Shown one piece after another: positions 44,200 through 54,839 of a DNA stretch of 64,000 nucleotides; the first letter of the stretch is position 1, and every line of letters begins with the position of its first letter. A program made the translations under genes and the position numbers. The DNA is from Astropecten irregularis (Eukaryota; Echinodermata; Asteroidea; Paxillosida; Astropectinidae). The notes beneath the pieces were generated by a model. The model had not been told where the DNA came from and searched no databases. It saw only the letters and a program-made list of their open reading frames with translations. The stretch covers positions 7,646,614-7,710,613 of the forward strand of contig OZ020247.1 of NCBI GenBank assembly GCA_963971285.1, given 5' to 3'.

Positions 44200-47100
44200 G
44201 GGCAGGGTAAATTGCATGGCAATTTGAGCAAACTTTCATTTTCTCAGATTGTAACCAACATGTGTACAGTACAGAGGGAATCATGGATCACAAGCCTACA
44301 GAATTTGGACTGAAATTGTCTTGTTCAGGGCATTTCAAGACATCATAGGCAGGCACTCCTCACGTATACTATCCTCCATAAAAAAATGTCAAGCAATTCC
44401 TTTAAAAAATTTACAACAAATCAAGCACATTTGTAGCTGGCGGGTGGAGAGGGTGTATTCCTGCATGCAATTTAGACCATTTATATGTTTTGGGGAGCTA
44501 TGTGGGCATTTGTAATAATTACATTGACTTTACATGGCACAGTGTGCCCTGATTGCCAAATATGGGAATAAAATCCATATCTTGACTTAAAATGATCCCC
44601 TGAGGGTGGTTGAGGGCTCGATGGAAGCGAAATGTTATGTTCCTTAACATGAAAAAAAGAAATTTGAAATTTGAAATTTTTCATGGGTCTGGGGGTCCAT
44701 TAACCATATGGGCACATGCATTTCTAATGCATTTGTGCAACAAAATAATATGAAATGTGGAATAACTCTAGAAGGGGTAATCAAAATCCAACCAAATTTG
44801 GCCAGTTTATTGGAAACAGTGCACTTAGTAATTCTGATTGACACTTTTTTATAAATGACCTCCACTTTTTGAATTATGAGGCATTCATTTCTGATTGGCT
44901 GGTTTGGTTGCCATGGTAACGATGTGAGAAAAAAAATTACCAATCAGATTTGTTCATCTCATGCTCAACAAATGACCATAATTTGATGTAAAAATATGCG
45001 TACACATTCAAATAATAAGCATATATTTGTGTTATCCAGTAGCGTGTAAGCATGTGGTTGCCATGGTAACCATTGTGAGTTTCACGACATAAAATTATTA
45101 AATTCCAATTCTATATATCCTTACCCTCAATTTGATAAATAACTCAAGTGGTCTGGTTGTCCCATTGTGATGTGATTGCATGGTATCTGTGAATGTGGGC
45201 TTTGGTTGTGTATTGAGTACAGTGATCCCTCCCCTTTGAGACATGATTTCGTCATTTTTTCAAAGGAATTAACTCTTCACTGACATTGACCCCTTACCCC
45301 CTTTAACAAGAAATTTTTCCTACAAACCATATATAGTATGGAGATATCAAAAAAGTTGGTCCCTAGTATGTGCATGAATGTGCAATTTTTAAATTGTGAC
45401 TTTTTGGGAGGTAGTAGAATGTATCAGTGAAGTTCCTCGCCATTTTAAGGGTGTTGTCACCTGACCCAAGTCTTAACTATTTTTATGTTTTCTTTTTTCA
45501 TGAAAATGACTATGACTTATATCTAGATTGAAAGAGGACAATCATTTAGGTATACCAAATAGGTGAAAATTATATCAATTCATCAAATTTCTTAACAAAT
45601 AGGCAGTAATTTAAAAGTACCTGATTTTCACAAATATTTATCTGATGTTCACCCTGTAATTGTATAAAAACAACTTTTAGAAATTACTCCATCTTTAAAC
45701 CTTTGTAAAAAGAAAACGGTTCAATATTTTGACTTCTAGTTTTTTGCATTGTGTTCTCTTGGTATCAGAGAATTTGAATATTTTGAAGTGAAAATATAGC
45801 TTAACACTTTGAAAAACACTTTTTCTCAGTCTGGGCACACTGTGCATTGTTATTGCTATACATTGCGTTAGCACAGCGTTGGGCATAGGAGACTCGCAGA
45901 GTGGACAGACAAGATTTCCGTTGGCACGGTACAAGTGTACGAGCTGCCATAGGCGTGGGTCAGTGTGCACAGTGCACTGCTGATTCCCACCGGTGTGTCT
46001 GGCGTGCAGCATCTTTGCATGCATTGCAGCGATAGTGAACTGCTGTTATAATTATTGTACAAACGAACTCAGGTACTCCCAAACATAGACACGCCCCAGT
46101 CCAGTTATTCATAAAGTGAGTTGTGAATAAAACCCTCAGTACCCTGTTCAGACATAATTCCTGGAGTCCAAGTGTGCAATCATTTATGGTTGTCGAAGTC
46201 ACAAGTGACAGGTTAATAAACAGACTTAATAGGCCCCTCATCAGCAGGCTCAGCTACCAAATTTCCACCGAAACGAATTCACAGTCCCTGGGCCTGAAGA
46301 TCATTCGTCGACCATTCTGGGCTCGAGGCAGGGAGGTTAAGGGAGTTCCTAGCCATAGTCGGCGGGGATACCCTGACCTGCAGACTCGTCGGAAAGTTTT
46401 AAATAAAATAAACGCCACAATATTACTACTTGCATTTTAAGGCTAATGTCATTACTACTTGCATTTTAAGGCTAATGTTCAAACGTTTATAAAAGACACA
46501 ATCTGTGGTCAAATATTCCAAACTAAACTGTCGTTTGCTCTTGAAAGCAACTTTCAGTCTTCCAATGTCAGACGGCAGGTGATGTGACCCTGTTGCAATC
46601 TGGTTTTTTATGGCGTGCCAATGAGACAAAAGTGTTAAAGTCTTTCTCAAATTGGAGTGACAGTGTTTTGTTTTTCTCCTTTTAACTTTAAACTTTGATT
46701 TATAAGCTGATGCATCCATGTTATGGCCTCTCATAATGATGCCAGATATTATGAAAAATGCTGTGATATTATTTCACATCAAGATAAAAAATTTGATTTG
46801 ATTTTATTTATTTATTTTTTAATGTAAGAACATAAGACAAATACAATGAATTGCCATTAAATATGTCATGCATGATATTGTTGATAAATGATAGAATTCA
46901 CAATCTTGGAATCAAGACTGTTTTAAGACCTTTTTAAAATAAACTCAATTGACCCAGTAAGAAGAATCGAGTCAGGACAATATTCAAGCCGTTTTTGAGT
47001 GACTTGGTGCGCCATAGCTACCCCGATGTCAATGAACTTTGCCGCTGAGCCAAGGGGGTGAAAACACATGACGTCGCGTTTACATAGCGGAATTGGTGTG

Positions 47101-47425
47101 CCTGTAAATGACAGACAATATTTTCAAAGAAAAGACTTGAACTTCGAGGTTTTTTACACTACAGATAATTATCTGGAAGTGTCCAGTTGAAAGGTGTGAG
47201 GACTCCTGAGGAGTGATTTTCTGATATTCCATTTCATTTCCATTTTTGAGAAACTTTCCTGTTATCCGAGCGAAAACCGATAACTACAGGATAATGTTAT
47301 TACAGCTGCTGTTTAGGTTCTGTCAATCAGCAAAGTTGTCCTAGTTATGTGAAATATTCATTTTATACTCTAAAGCTTTATTTATCAAAATGAGGTATCC
47401 AGTCTTTCGAACTTCAGGGAGACAT
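44200..47425. other. Gene-free stretch, no supported feature
   Basis: AT-rich DNA. GGTTGCCATGGTAACSATGTGAG occurs twice (near 44909 and 45055). The direct copies AATGTCATTACTACTTGCATTTTAAGGC-like at 46420-46470 are a short tandem duplication. No exon is supported. Confidence 0.4.
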
Positions 47426-47437
47426 CCTATGTATAGG

Positions 47438-47638
47438 CAGTGGCGTCGCCAATTAAGGGGGGGCCAGGGGGGGCACGTGCCCCCCTGGAAAACCTCGTGC
47501 CCCCCCGCGTGCCCCCCCATTTGAGATTTGGGTTGGTGAAAAAAAATATAATATATATTGTAGCGGTGCCCCCCCCCCCAACAATTGCTAGTGCCCCCCT
47601 TGTGCCCCCCCAGACTCAAAAGTCTGGTGACGCCACTG
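47438..47638. mobile_element. hAT-type MITE with 8-bp target duplication
   Basis: CAGTGGCGTCGCC mirrors GGTGACGCCACTG, and TGTATAGG stands directly outside both ends as an 8-bp direct repeat. This combination is characteristic of the hAT superfamily. The interior is poly-G/poly-C rich. Confidence 0.85.
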
Positions 47639-47828
47639 TGTATAGGCCCTAATTATAAATAAATAAAGCAGTTTTGGAAAGAACAAGACTTCCACTTTAA
47701 TTTAATGTACATAACTAAAAACTGAAGAATAAAAATCACCATGTCAAGGGTTTGGAAAGAATTCCACTAACAGCAATTACGGAAAAATTGTTCTTTCCTC
47801 CAAGAATTAATTTATTGGATGAAAACAT

Positions 47829-48217
47829 GGAAAGAATTCCACTGACGGCCATCACTTGTGCACAAACCTATGGGACCAACAGAGGGCGTTTTTATAAAAA
47901 TGGCTACCGCTGCATTCGAAGTGTATAATTGTATGTAAAAAAACCCTGAAAATCTCACTTTTTAGATAAGCTACACCCTGTTTCCGTCATGGCCATCATT
48001 GGAATTCTTTCCGAAGTGGGAATTATGACTTGCAATGTTTTCGGAAAGAATTCCACTGACGGCCATGACGGAAACAGGGTGTAGCTTATCTAAAAAGTGA
48101 GATTTTCAGGGTTTTTTTAACCTACAATTATACACTTCGAATGCAGTGGTAGCCATTTTTATCAAAACGCCCATAGGTTTGTGCACAAGTGATGGCCGTC
48201 AGTGGAATTCTTTCCGT
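47829..48217. repeat. Long near-perfect inverted repeat (hairpin arms ~170 bp)
   Basis: GGAAAGAATTCCACTGACGGCC through AGCTACACCCTGTTTCCGTC to GGAATTCTTTCC is followed, after a spacer of about 30 bases, by the reverse complement of the same sequence. Both arms contain ACACTTCGAATGCAG-type and CTCACTTTTTAGATAAGC sequence. Confidence 0.8.
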
Positions 48218-48306
48218 AGGGCCTTTTGCACACTAACCTTAACAACTGAATAATGATGAAGTAAAATCACTAAAAATAAGTAACTTGTCTGCTTACATGT
48301 CATGCT

Positions 48307-48373
48307 AGTTGCGATGATCGTAACCCTAAGGTCCCAGTCCCTGGTCAGACCTAGGGTTACGATCATCGCAACT
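48307..48373. mobile_element. Tiny near-perfect palindrome with direct-repeat flanks
   Basis: AGTTGCGATGATCGTAACCC mirrors GGGTTACGATCATCGCAACT around a 16-base loop. ATGTCATGC lies on both sides, consistent with a target duplication. Confidence 0.65.
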
Positions 48374-49478
48374 AATGTCATGCGTGTTCCATTGTCATGT
48401 GAATGCCGCCTGAAGTAAACCATGTCCTAGGCTAGGCTAAACCGTCTTCGATCATGGCATCGATGCAGGTTGTCCATGAATTTAAGTCGGGCTACACCAT
48501 CCGGTCCACATCGGTCCATGAGTGACTGTATCCAAGATTGGCAAAACCTCAAAGTCTAAATGCAGCACTTAATGACATAGGCCTACACGTACTGCCTAAT
48601 GTAGCCTTGTAGGGGAGTGAGATGCCCCGGTCTCTATAGTCAGTGTCTTGTGCCTGGAGCTGAGCCGATCGAGGTCCACAGCTCAGTTCAGCATTTTCAA
48701 TCGGCGATCTGGCGCTAAATTCTCCACGGGCACCAAAATGTTTGCAGCAATGATGATGAATATCGTGTAAGGACACGAAAGAAGAAGAAGATTTTGACAG
48801 TTCATCGTGACGATCCGTGACGACATTGACAGTCCAATTTTCACGCAGGCTTTACAGTACAGACTATGCAAACGCGGGAAATCGGAGAGCTGCAGCGAAC
48901 TCTTCTTTATTCTAATGCAAATTGTCGCTGCCTTGTCCAGGATCCTCATTGTAATGTGATGAGATTTATTTCTTACGTCACGGTAAATACAAACAGCTTA
49001 TTTCACTTTGAACGAAGTTTTTGCAATATGTCCCAAACCCAGCTGACGGCTTGTGAAATGAATCTGTGCATGTGATAGCTAGCCGACCTTTTACTCACTG
49101 GTAAGTGGTATACGTCACGATTCATCACTGTCTTGATTCAAGACGGTATTGGTGTGGATACTCGGAACGCACTGACCATACATATGTACGTATAGGTAAT
49201 CCGCACACACATACGCACGGAGCTATCACTATATTAAAGGCCATACAAAAAAATTGTTGTATTGGCGTAACCCGCCCGTCCCAAAAATATGCCCCGACCG
49301 TAAACATTTTAAACCCCCCAAAAAACCCACAAAACAACAAATTTAAAAATAAGAACGGGAACCCCCCCCCCAAAAAAAACACAAAAACACCCGCCATCTA
49401 GACTATGTCACTTTTCACCATCACTATGCCAGGACCCAAGCTCTTAAATTCACACCTATAAATAATTTCCCCCGGTTA

Positions 49479-50072
49479 GGCCACATAAAAAAAAAATTGT
49501 TTAGCGTCCACCTCTTCCAAATTTTCTAGGTAGGGAGGGAGGTTTTTATTTTTATTTTTTATTTTAAGGATAGAATGGCAACATGCCTGTGGAAGAAATG
49601 ATACATGGTATTCATGGTCAGAAAACATGTTAGGAAGATACTGAAGACCATAGAAGCTTTCAAGCTAGATATCTGACCATTGGAAATTTCAGTAGACTAG
49701 AGAAACCTAAGTATGTAGACTTGACTCAAGTCGGGTTACGGTAGTTCTAGTCATGTGCTCGGCTGATATTCCTTCAGTCCGCCACATCGGTACAAATTTC
49801 CGGAACGTTGATTATCAAATGTCCCTTCCGCTTAAATTTGTACATTTTTCGCATGCTGCAGCTTCTACCACAGGTGGCCTTCATGATGTTTAGTCCGAAA
49901 ATTACGGTAGATATTAGCGCACACTGCTTTTACATACAAGAAATAATTGTTTCCCCCAATATTTATTTTTTTTGAGACAAATAAAAAATAAAAAAATAAA
50001 AAAATAATACAGGTCGGGCTCATACCGGAGGTCGGGCGGGGACGCTAAACAAGTAATTTTTTTTATGTGGCC
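49479..50072. mobile_element. 594-bp inverted-repeat element, copy 2
   Basis: Same ends (GGCCACATAAAAAAAA / TTTTTTATGTGGCC) and near-identical interior to the copy at 33048. The visible differences are a few substitutions, a short deletion near 49712 and a repeated AAAAAATAAAAA near 49985. Confidence 0.85.
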
Positions 50073-50239
50073 TTATGGAGCGATCTACCACCACACATAA
50101 AAGACTCTCTGATTTTGGATAAGTTTTAAAGTTTTTTGTAAACTCCTTTCCTCTTATTTTCACAACAAGGATTCAGTTTGTTAGCTACCTTTATTTACCT
50201 TGGTCATCTCTAGCTAGCATCCCTTTGATTGTTTTGAAC

Positions 50240-51060
50240 TCATTTACAGTATTTATTGCTTATCTATTTATTATTTACTGATTTATTTATTATTTATTGA
50301 TTTATTGGTTGATTTATTGATTTATTTCAGTTATGTGCTGTTTTCAGTATGATTGTTTTCGCCTTGTACTGCCATATTATTGTTTTGCAAAGTGAGAAAT
50401 CTTGATCAGGGAGATGGGGGAGGGGCAGTCATCAAGGTTTCACTTTGATGATTGATTTTCCCTTGTCTCCTTGTTCATGTTGTTTCCAGTGCCTCTAGTT
50501 TAATCTCAGTCCGTGATTATTTGTCATTTATTTATTTGTAGATTAAATTTATTTACATGCTTTCTCTATATCAAATTATTTATTTCATGTCTCTTGTTGT
50601 GAGTGGATCAACAGGCTCTCGAGCTACAGTGTTTAATTATACTTGTGTTGATCCTGGCCATCATTATTAGAGTTGTTCCTGTAAAAGTTGTACATGTATG
50701 TTGTTTAGTTCATGTGAACTGTACTTTCTTGCTGTCTTCTTGCTTTTATTGTCTTTTACTTGTTTGTTTCCTTTAATTTATTTATTTGTTGATTTAATTT
50801 ATTTATATGTACATGTATATATATAAAATTATTTATTTTATGTCTCTTTTGTGAGTGGATCAACAGGCTCTCGAGCTACAGTGTTTAATTATACTTGTGT
50901 TGATCCTGGCCATCACAATTAGAGTTGTTCCTGTATGTTGTTTATTTAATGTCAACTGTATTTTTTGTCTTCTTGCTTTTTTAGTCATGTACTTGTTTAC
51001 TGTATTCATTTGTTATGTGATTCTGGCCGAATAAATAATAATAATAATAATAATAAAAAA
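50240..51060 (+). repeat. Repeat-derived stretch ending in (AAT)n, possible LINE 3' region
   Basis: GTGAGTGGATCAACAGGCTC and GTGTTGATCCTGGCCATCA occur twice about 250 bases apart (50599 and 50850), within ATTTATTT-rich DNA. The block ends CTGGCCGAATAAATAATAAT with an A-rich tail, as non-LTR retrotransposon 3' ends often do. Confidence 0.4.
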
Positions 51061-51600
51061 AACACGCAAATTTTTATGCAGATTAAAAGCTTAAAAGGAG
51101 CAAAAGATGGAAACCAGACTGGTTAAAGTTGTTATGTCATTTCTTGTCTTTATTTGACTCGTCAAATACTGTGATATACAGGAAAAAAAGCATTTAATAC
51201 AGGAAAAATAAAAAAAAATTAAAAAATCCGCCCGCATTACCCTATTTTCCAACCCTCCGTTACTCCAATACAACAATGGTTTTTATGGCCTAATACATGT
51301 ACCATGTCATAGATAGGCCTTTACGTACGTGCGGGTCAATTAATCGGTTCGTACGGTCGAGTACGGTAATAACATAGTCGTGCACCAAGACTACACTGAA
51401 CACCGCCATTGTATCGAATGAAGACGAACGTATGCTTCATAACGGCAATTTTAATTGGCCAACCTATTTGCCCACATCGAATCACAAAGCGTTTAACTCT
51501 GAGCTCGGCCTTAGGTCACATGACATCATATTGTGATCACCTGATTCGTGGATGAGGGCTAGCTATACCTCACATACAAACTTAGCTGAGAATTCTTCGT

Positions 51601-51780
51601 ATGCAAATTAGGTGAACAGCGCCGCTCATTATGACGTCACGAGCAAATTTCGCTTCGCGCGCTCGCCAAGACTTCGGCCGATTTCGGCCCGACTCGCTTC
51701 GGTTTTATGAATGAAATCTTTATGCATCGGGTGTCGCACATGCGCGAAAATACATCGATGTCAAGCTAAAGATGGCTGCT
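51601..51780 (+). promoter_or_regulatory. Candidate promoter with octamer, CRE and YY1-like sites
   Basis: A perfect octamer ATGCAAAT (51601-51608), a perfect CRE TGACGTCA (51632-51639) and a YY1-like AAGATGGCTGC (51770-51780) lie in a CpG-rich patch just before a good first donor. There is no TATA box at a canonical position. Confidence 0.45.
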
Positions 51781-54661
51781 TCCTGGTGCCGAAGAAAACG
51801 TGAAAATCGGTGAGGTTTTCGGTGAGTTTTGACAGTTTGAACATTTTTTTGCCGTCTTCCTTTTCGGAGCTGAAACTTCGTTTTGTCTGAGGGGGTCCAT
51901 CTTTTTAATCCAGTTTTTCTTCCTTCTCGAAATTGGTTGGAACTAAACTGCATTAGGTCTGAATAGTGGAGGGTTTCAGCTGTCGAATAGTGTGGCACAC
52001 GTTGGTGGTCGGTCTGATACTGCGATGGTCGCGAGCGATATGCATAAAATTCATGGTCATTTTTCGATTGAACTTCCATAATTCGCGAATTATTTTCATG
52101 TGCGCAAGTGATAAACACGTGCGCGCGCAGGAACCAACTTATGTGTTATTGTTATATACGTACATGTACATGTACATGTACATGCCATGTACTGTATATG
52201 ATGTAGGGCCTACTGTACAGTACTGTACGTGATTACTGGATTAGAAAGCATCGTAATAAAAAAATTCAATTTTATTTTCTTGCTTGGAATTTTTTTATCC
52301 TACGTTTGGTATGAACATTTAAATTATTCAGGGATGTGGGACTTCAGATTTAAATCTGAATTCCGATAAAAAAAAGAAAGATTTTAACTCCAAATTAATT
52401 TCAGATCTGAAAAATAGGTAGACCTACAGGAACTTTTAAATTTTAGATTTTTCCTTGGTGTTTTTTTTACTGTTTTCAGATTTTGTGTGTGAGCCCACTC
52501 ATCTCCGAGTTATGATCGTTAAACATTTGTACAGTATATATTTCAAATTTGACCTTTATTGTTTATTTTGGTCAGTGGTTTATTTAACAAGTCATGATTA
52601 TACATTGAAGTCCTTGCCCAAATGCCAATTTAAGTCGAAGCAGGTAAACTTGTATGGCAATAAACTTATACGCTGACCAACTCGTACCCTACATTATTAC
52701 CAACTCGTACGCCGATCAACTTGTACGCCACTCAAGTAATTAATCAGGTTTTTATTCGAGGGGTTTGAGGGATCGGATATTTTCAGGACAAGTTCTTTTT
52801 TTTAGGCTTTCCATTTAAGAGGATAACAAGATTTGTTTTCAATGTATCAATGGTTTCCTTTTTCTAGTGATACATTTTTCAGGGGATTGATATTTTTAAG
52901 GGGAAGAAACTTGAAAAAAAAAAAATCCAGAATCCCTGAAATTCAGAGAAAAGTCATTTCATTGGAAATGGTGTACGAGTTGATTGGTGTATGAGTTGAT
53001 CGGCGTATGATTTGGTTGGCGAACATGTTGACCTACTTTAGTATATATCGACTCCCGACTTCATGGAAAAAAATTATAGTATTGTATAGTCATCACTCAT
53101 AGATTATGCTTTTAAATATGGTAAATAAATGAGCAGTTCAAACCTGTAGTAGTTTTCAAATTTCTACTTCAGAATGTACAGTATACGGTAATTAACTTCA
53201 AGTTTTTAGAAATTGGTTGAACAGACAATTGAATATTGATAACAACCTAACAATTGTGGAAAAGAAAGACTTCGAACTAGATTTTGTTTCAGAAATAATT
53301 CTGAAACAAAATCTAGTCCGAAGTCTTTCTTTTCATAATTCTAAAACAAAATCTAGTCCGAAGCTAGTCTAGTCCGAAATTTAGTCCGAAGTTTCAGAAA
53401 TAATTCTGAAACAAAATCTAGTCCGAAGTCTTTCTTTTCCACAATTGTAAAAAAAAAAAAAATGTGTCTTAACTACTTTAACAGTACTCTTTGATCTTGT
53501 TCTTTTCAGAACAATGGGCGAGTTAGACGGACGCAAAAACATCCTCAGCAGGTAATGCAGTAGTGCAGGATTTACAAGACCCCCTTGAGATACCTCCGTA
53601 ATATCAGTACAATCATATCAGTAAGTGAGTGATTGAGGTATTGTATAACATAGATATTACTGAAGATGATTTGAATGTGCATCCTTCTAAGATGTGTAAT
53701 GAGTGTAGAATTATGATAACTACTGGTACATGTATATCAAATCCCCTGGTGAAGAAGAATCGGTACAACGGCAACATCATGTACCTACATACACCAGCCA
53801 CAATTCCTCCTCATTCACAATATTGTGAGATATGTATCGTAAAATATGGTGCCACTACCCCCCCCCCCAAAAAAAAACAAAAAAAACAAACAATATAAAT
53901 AAATAAAACTGTATTTTATTTTAAGAAATATAAATCACAAAGAGAGTGTGATTAAGATCCACCTGTTAAGCTTAGTGGGCTGCCTTCACAATAATCTGAG
54001 ATTGTTCATCCGGGACAGAGTTTGAAGTTTTTTTTTCATCACATACAGTTTAACCATCCCAATGTTAGCATCAATAGTCTTTCTATCAGTCAATCCCACA
54101 TTTCTTTGCTTAAAAGTATATAAACACAACTAAAATGACTCTATTTATATGTCCATTGAACGGATGGTTTTGTGCTTTTGACTATTGTTTTTTCCTCTCC
54201 TGATTTGTATTTCACGGCTACATGTATGATTTGCTCTTACCTTTGCACACACATCACAGCTAGTTGGTTCTGAGGCAAGGGACATCATTGTCCAGCACTA
54301 TGACTTGAAAAAGTTCCTTGAGACATACCTCCGGCCTCCGACTAGCATCAAGGGTATCAACATTTCAGGTAATAATATTTTTAAAAGAAAAAAAATGTGT
54401 CCTAAATTTCACCCCACCTTATCACTCCTCAGTATGCTGTTAATATGCAAGACATTAATCTTAATAATTTTTTTTTTATTTCGTTTGTTTTTTGTGATTC
54501 AAGGACTACACAAACCTGGAGTTATTTTTTCCAGGAAGTCCCTGCAAGACCCTGAAACACCAATCCACCCATCACCCTCCGGCCAGCTGATCTGCCAGCC
54601 CCCAGAGAGATCCCACCACCAGGCTTGGATCCACAACGATAGTGCACTGCAGTGGTATTGA
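51772..54661 (+). CDS. Small multi-exon gene, unrecognised
   Basis: Proposed exons are 51772-51809 (MAASWCRRKREN), 53510-53551 (MGELDGRKNILS), 54260-54368 (LVGSEARDIIVQHYDLKKFL, YLRPPTSIKGINIS) and 54504-54661 (GLHKPGVIFSRKSLQDPET to QWY stop). All flanks are GT or AG. Exons 1-2 and 3-4 join in phase. Exon 2 ends in phase 2 while exon 3 begins in phase 0, so an exon is missing between them or one junction is wrong. A further open segment at 54642-54836 (KMHQFRSDQATKNTAYPLP, GPLFGTHTL) faintly recalls the tails of Pierce1/Pierce2 ciliary proteins. That resemblance is weak and from memory. No function is assigned. Confidence 0.35.
52640..53040. mobile_element. Inverted-repeat element with TGTACGCC/GGCGTATG motifs
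   Basis: Left: CAACTCGTACGCCGATCAAC and related units. Right: GTACGAGTTGATTGGTGTATG and GTTGATCGGCGTATG. The ends are made of several short copies. Confidence 0.5.
53253..53447. repeat. Cluster of interleaved palindromes upstream of the 53.5-kb exon
   Basis: GAAAAGAAAGACTTCGAACT, TTCTGAAACAAAATCTAGTC and AGTCCGAAGTCTTTCTTTTC alternate, giving nested hairpins. It ends about 60 bases before an acceptor. Confidence 0.65.
53638..53898 (+). pseudogene. RAG1-like zinc-motif (ZDD N-terminal) fragment
   Basis: The open frame reads DLNVHPSKMCNECRIMI and, about 35 residues later, IPPHSQYCEIC, then a Lys-rich tail. The pattern HP-x3-C-x2-C ... PH-x3-C-x2-C matches the motif just before the RAG1 core in jawed vertebrates (HPTxFCHxCW ... 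HPHTPSCDIC). Relatives occur in RAG1-like transposons and gene families of echinoderms, amphioxus and other invertebrates. A stop lies just upstream in frame, no acceptor of suitable phase joins it to the exon at 53510, and no RAG1 catalytic core is seen nearby. I therefore read it as a fragment inside an intron of the surrounding plus-strand gene model. It might instead be an exon of a RAG1-N-like gene. AATAAATAAA follows its stop. Confidence 0.55.
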
Positions 54662-54839
54662 GAAGATGCACCAATTTCGCAGCGATCAAGCCACCAAGAA
54701 CACCGCTTACCCTCTCCCAGCTGTCCCCAAACCAACCAATACAAATCAGGGCAAAATTTACACTAACGTCAACAGGAGCGGTCCATTATTTGGAACACAT
54801 ACACTGACTACATTCACATTCATGTACGGTACTTAAAGT

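Noticed and set aside
45868-46062. Cys-containing frame LVHLYRANGNLVCPLCESPMP
   Set aside because: A CxxC pair alone is not enough; overlapping frames are equally open and no splice sites frame it.
53510-53898. Direct splicing of MGELDGRKNILS to the RAG1-like frame
   Set aside because: The donor is phase 2 and no nearby acceptor enters the RAG1-like frame in phase 2; an in-frame stop lies just upstream.
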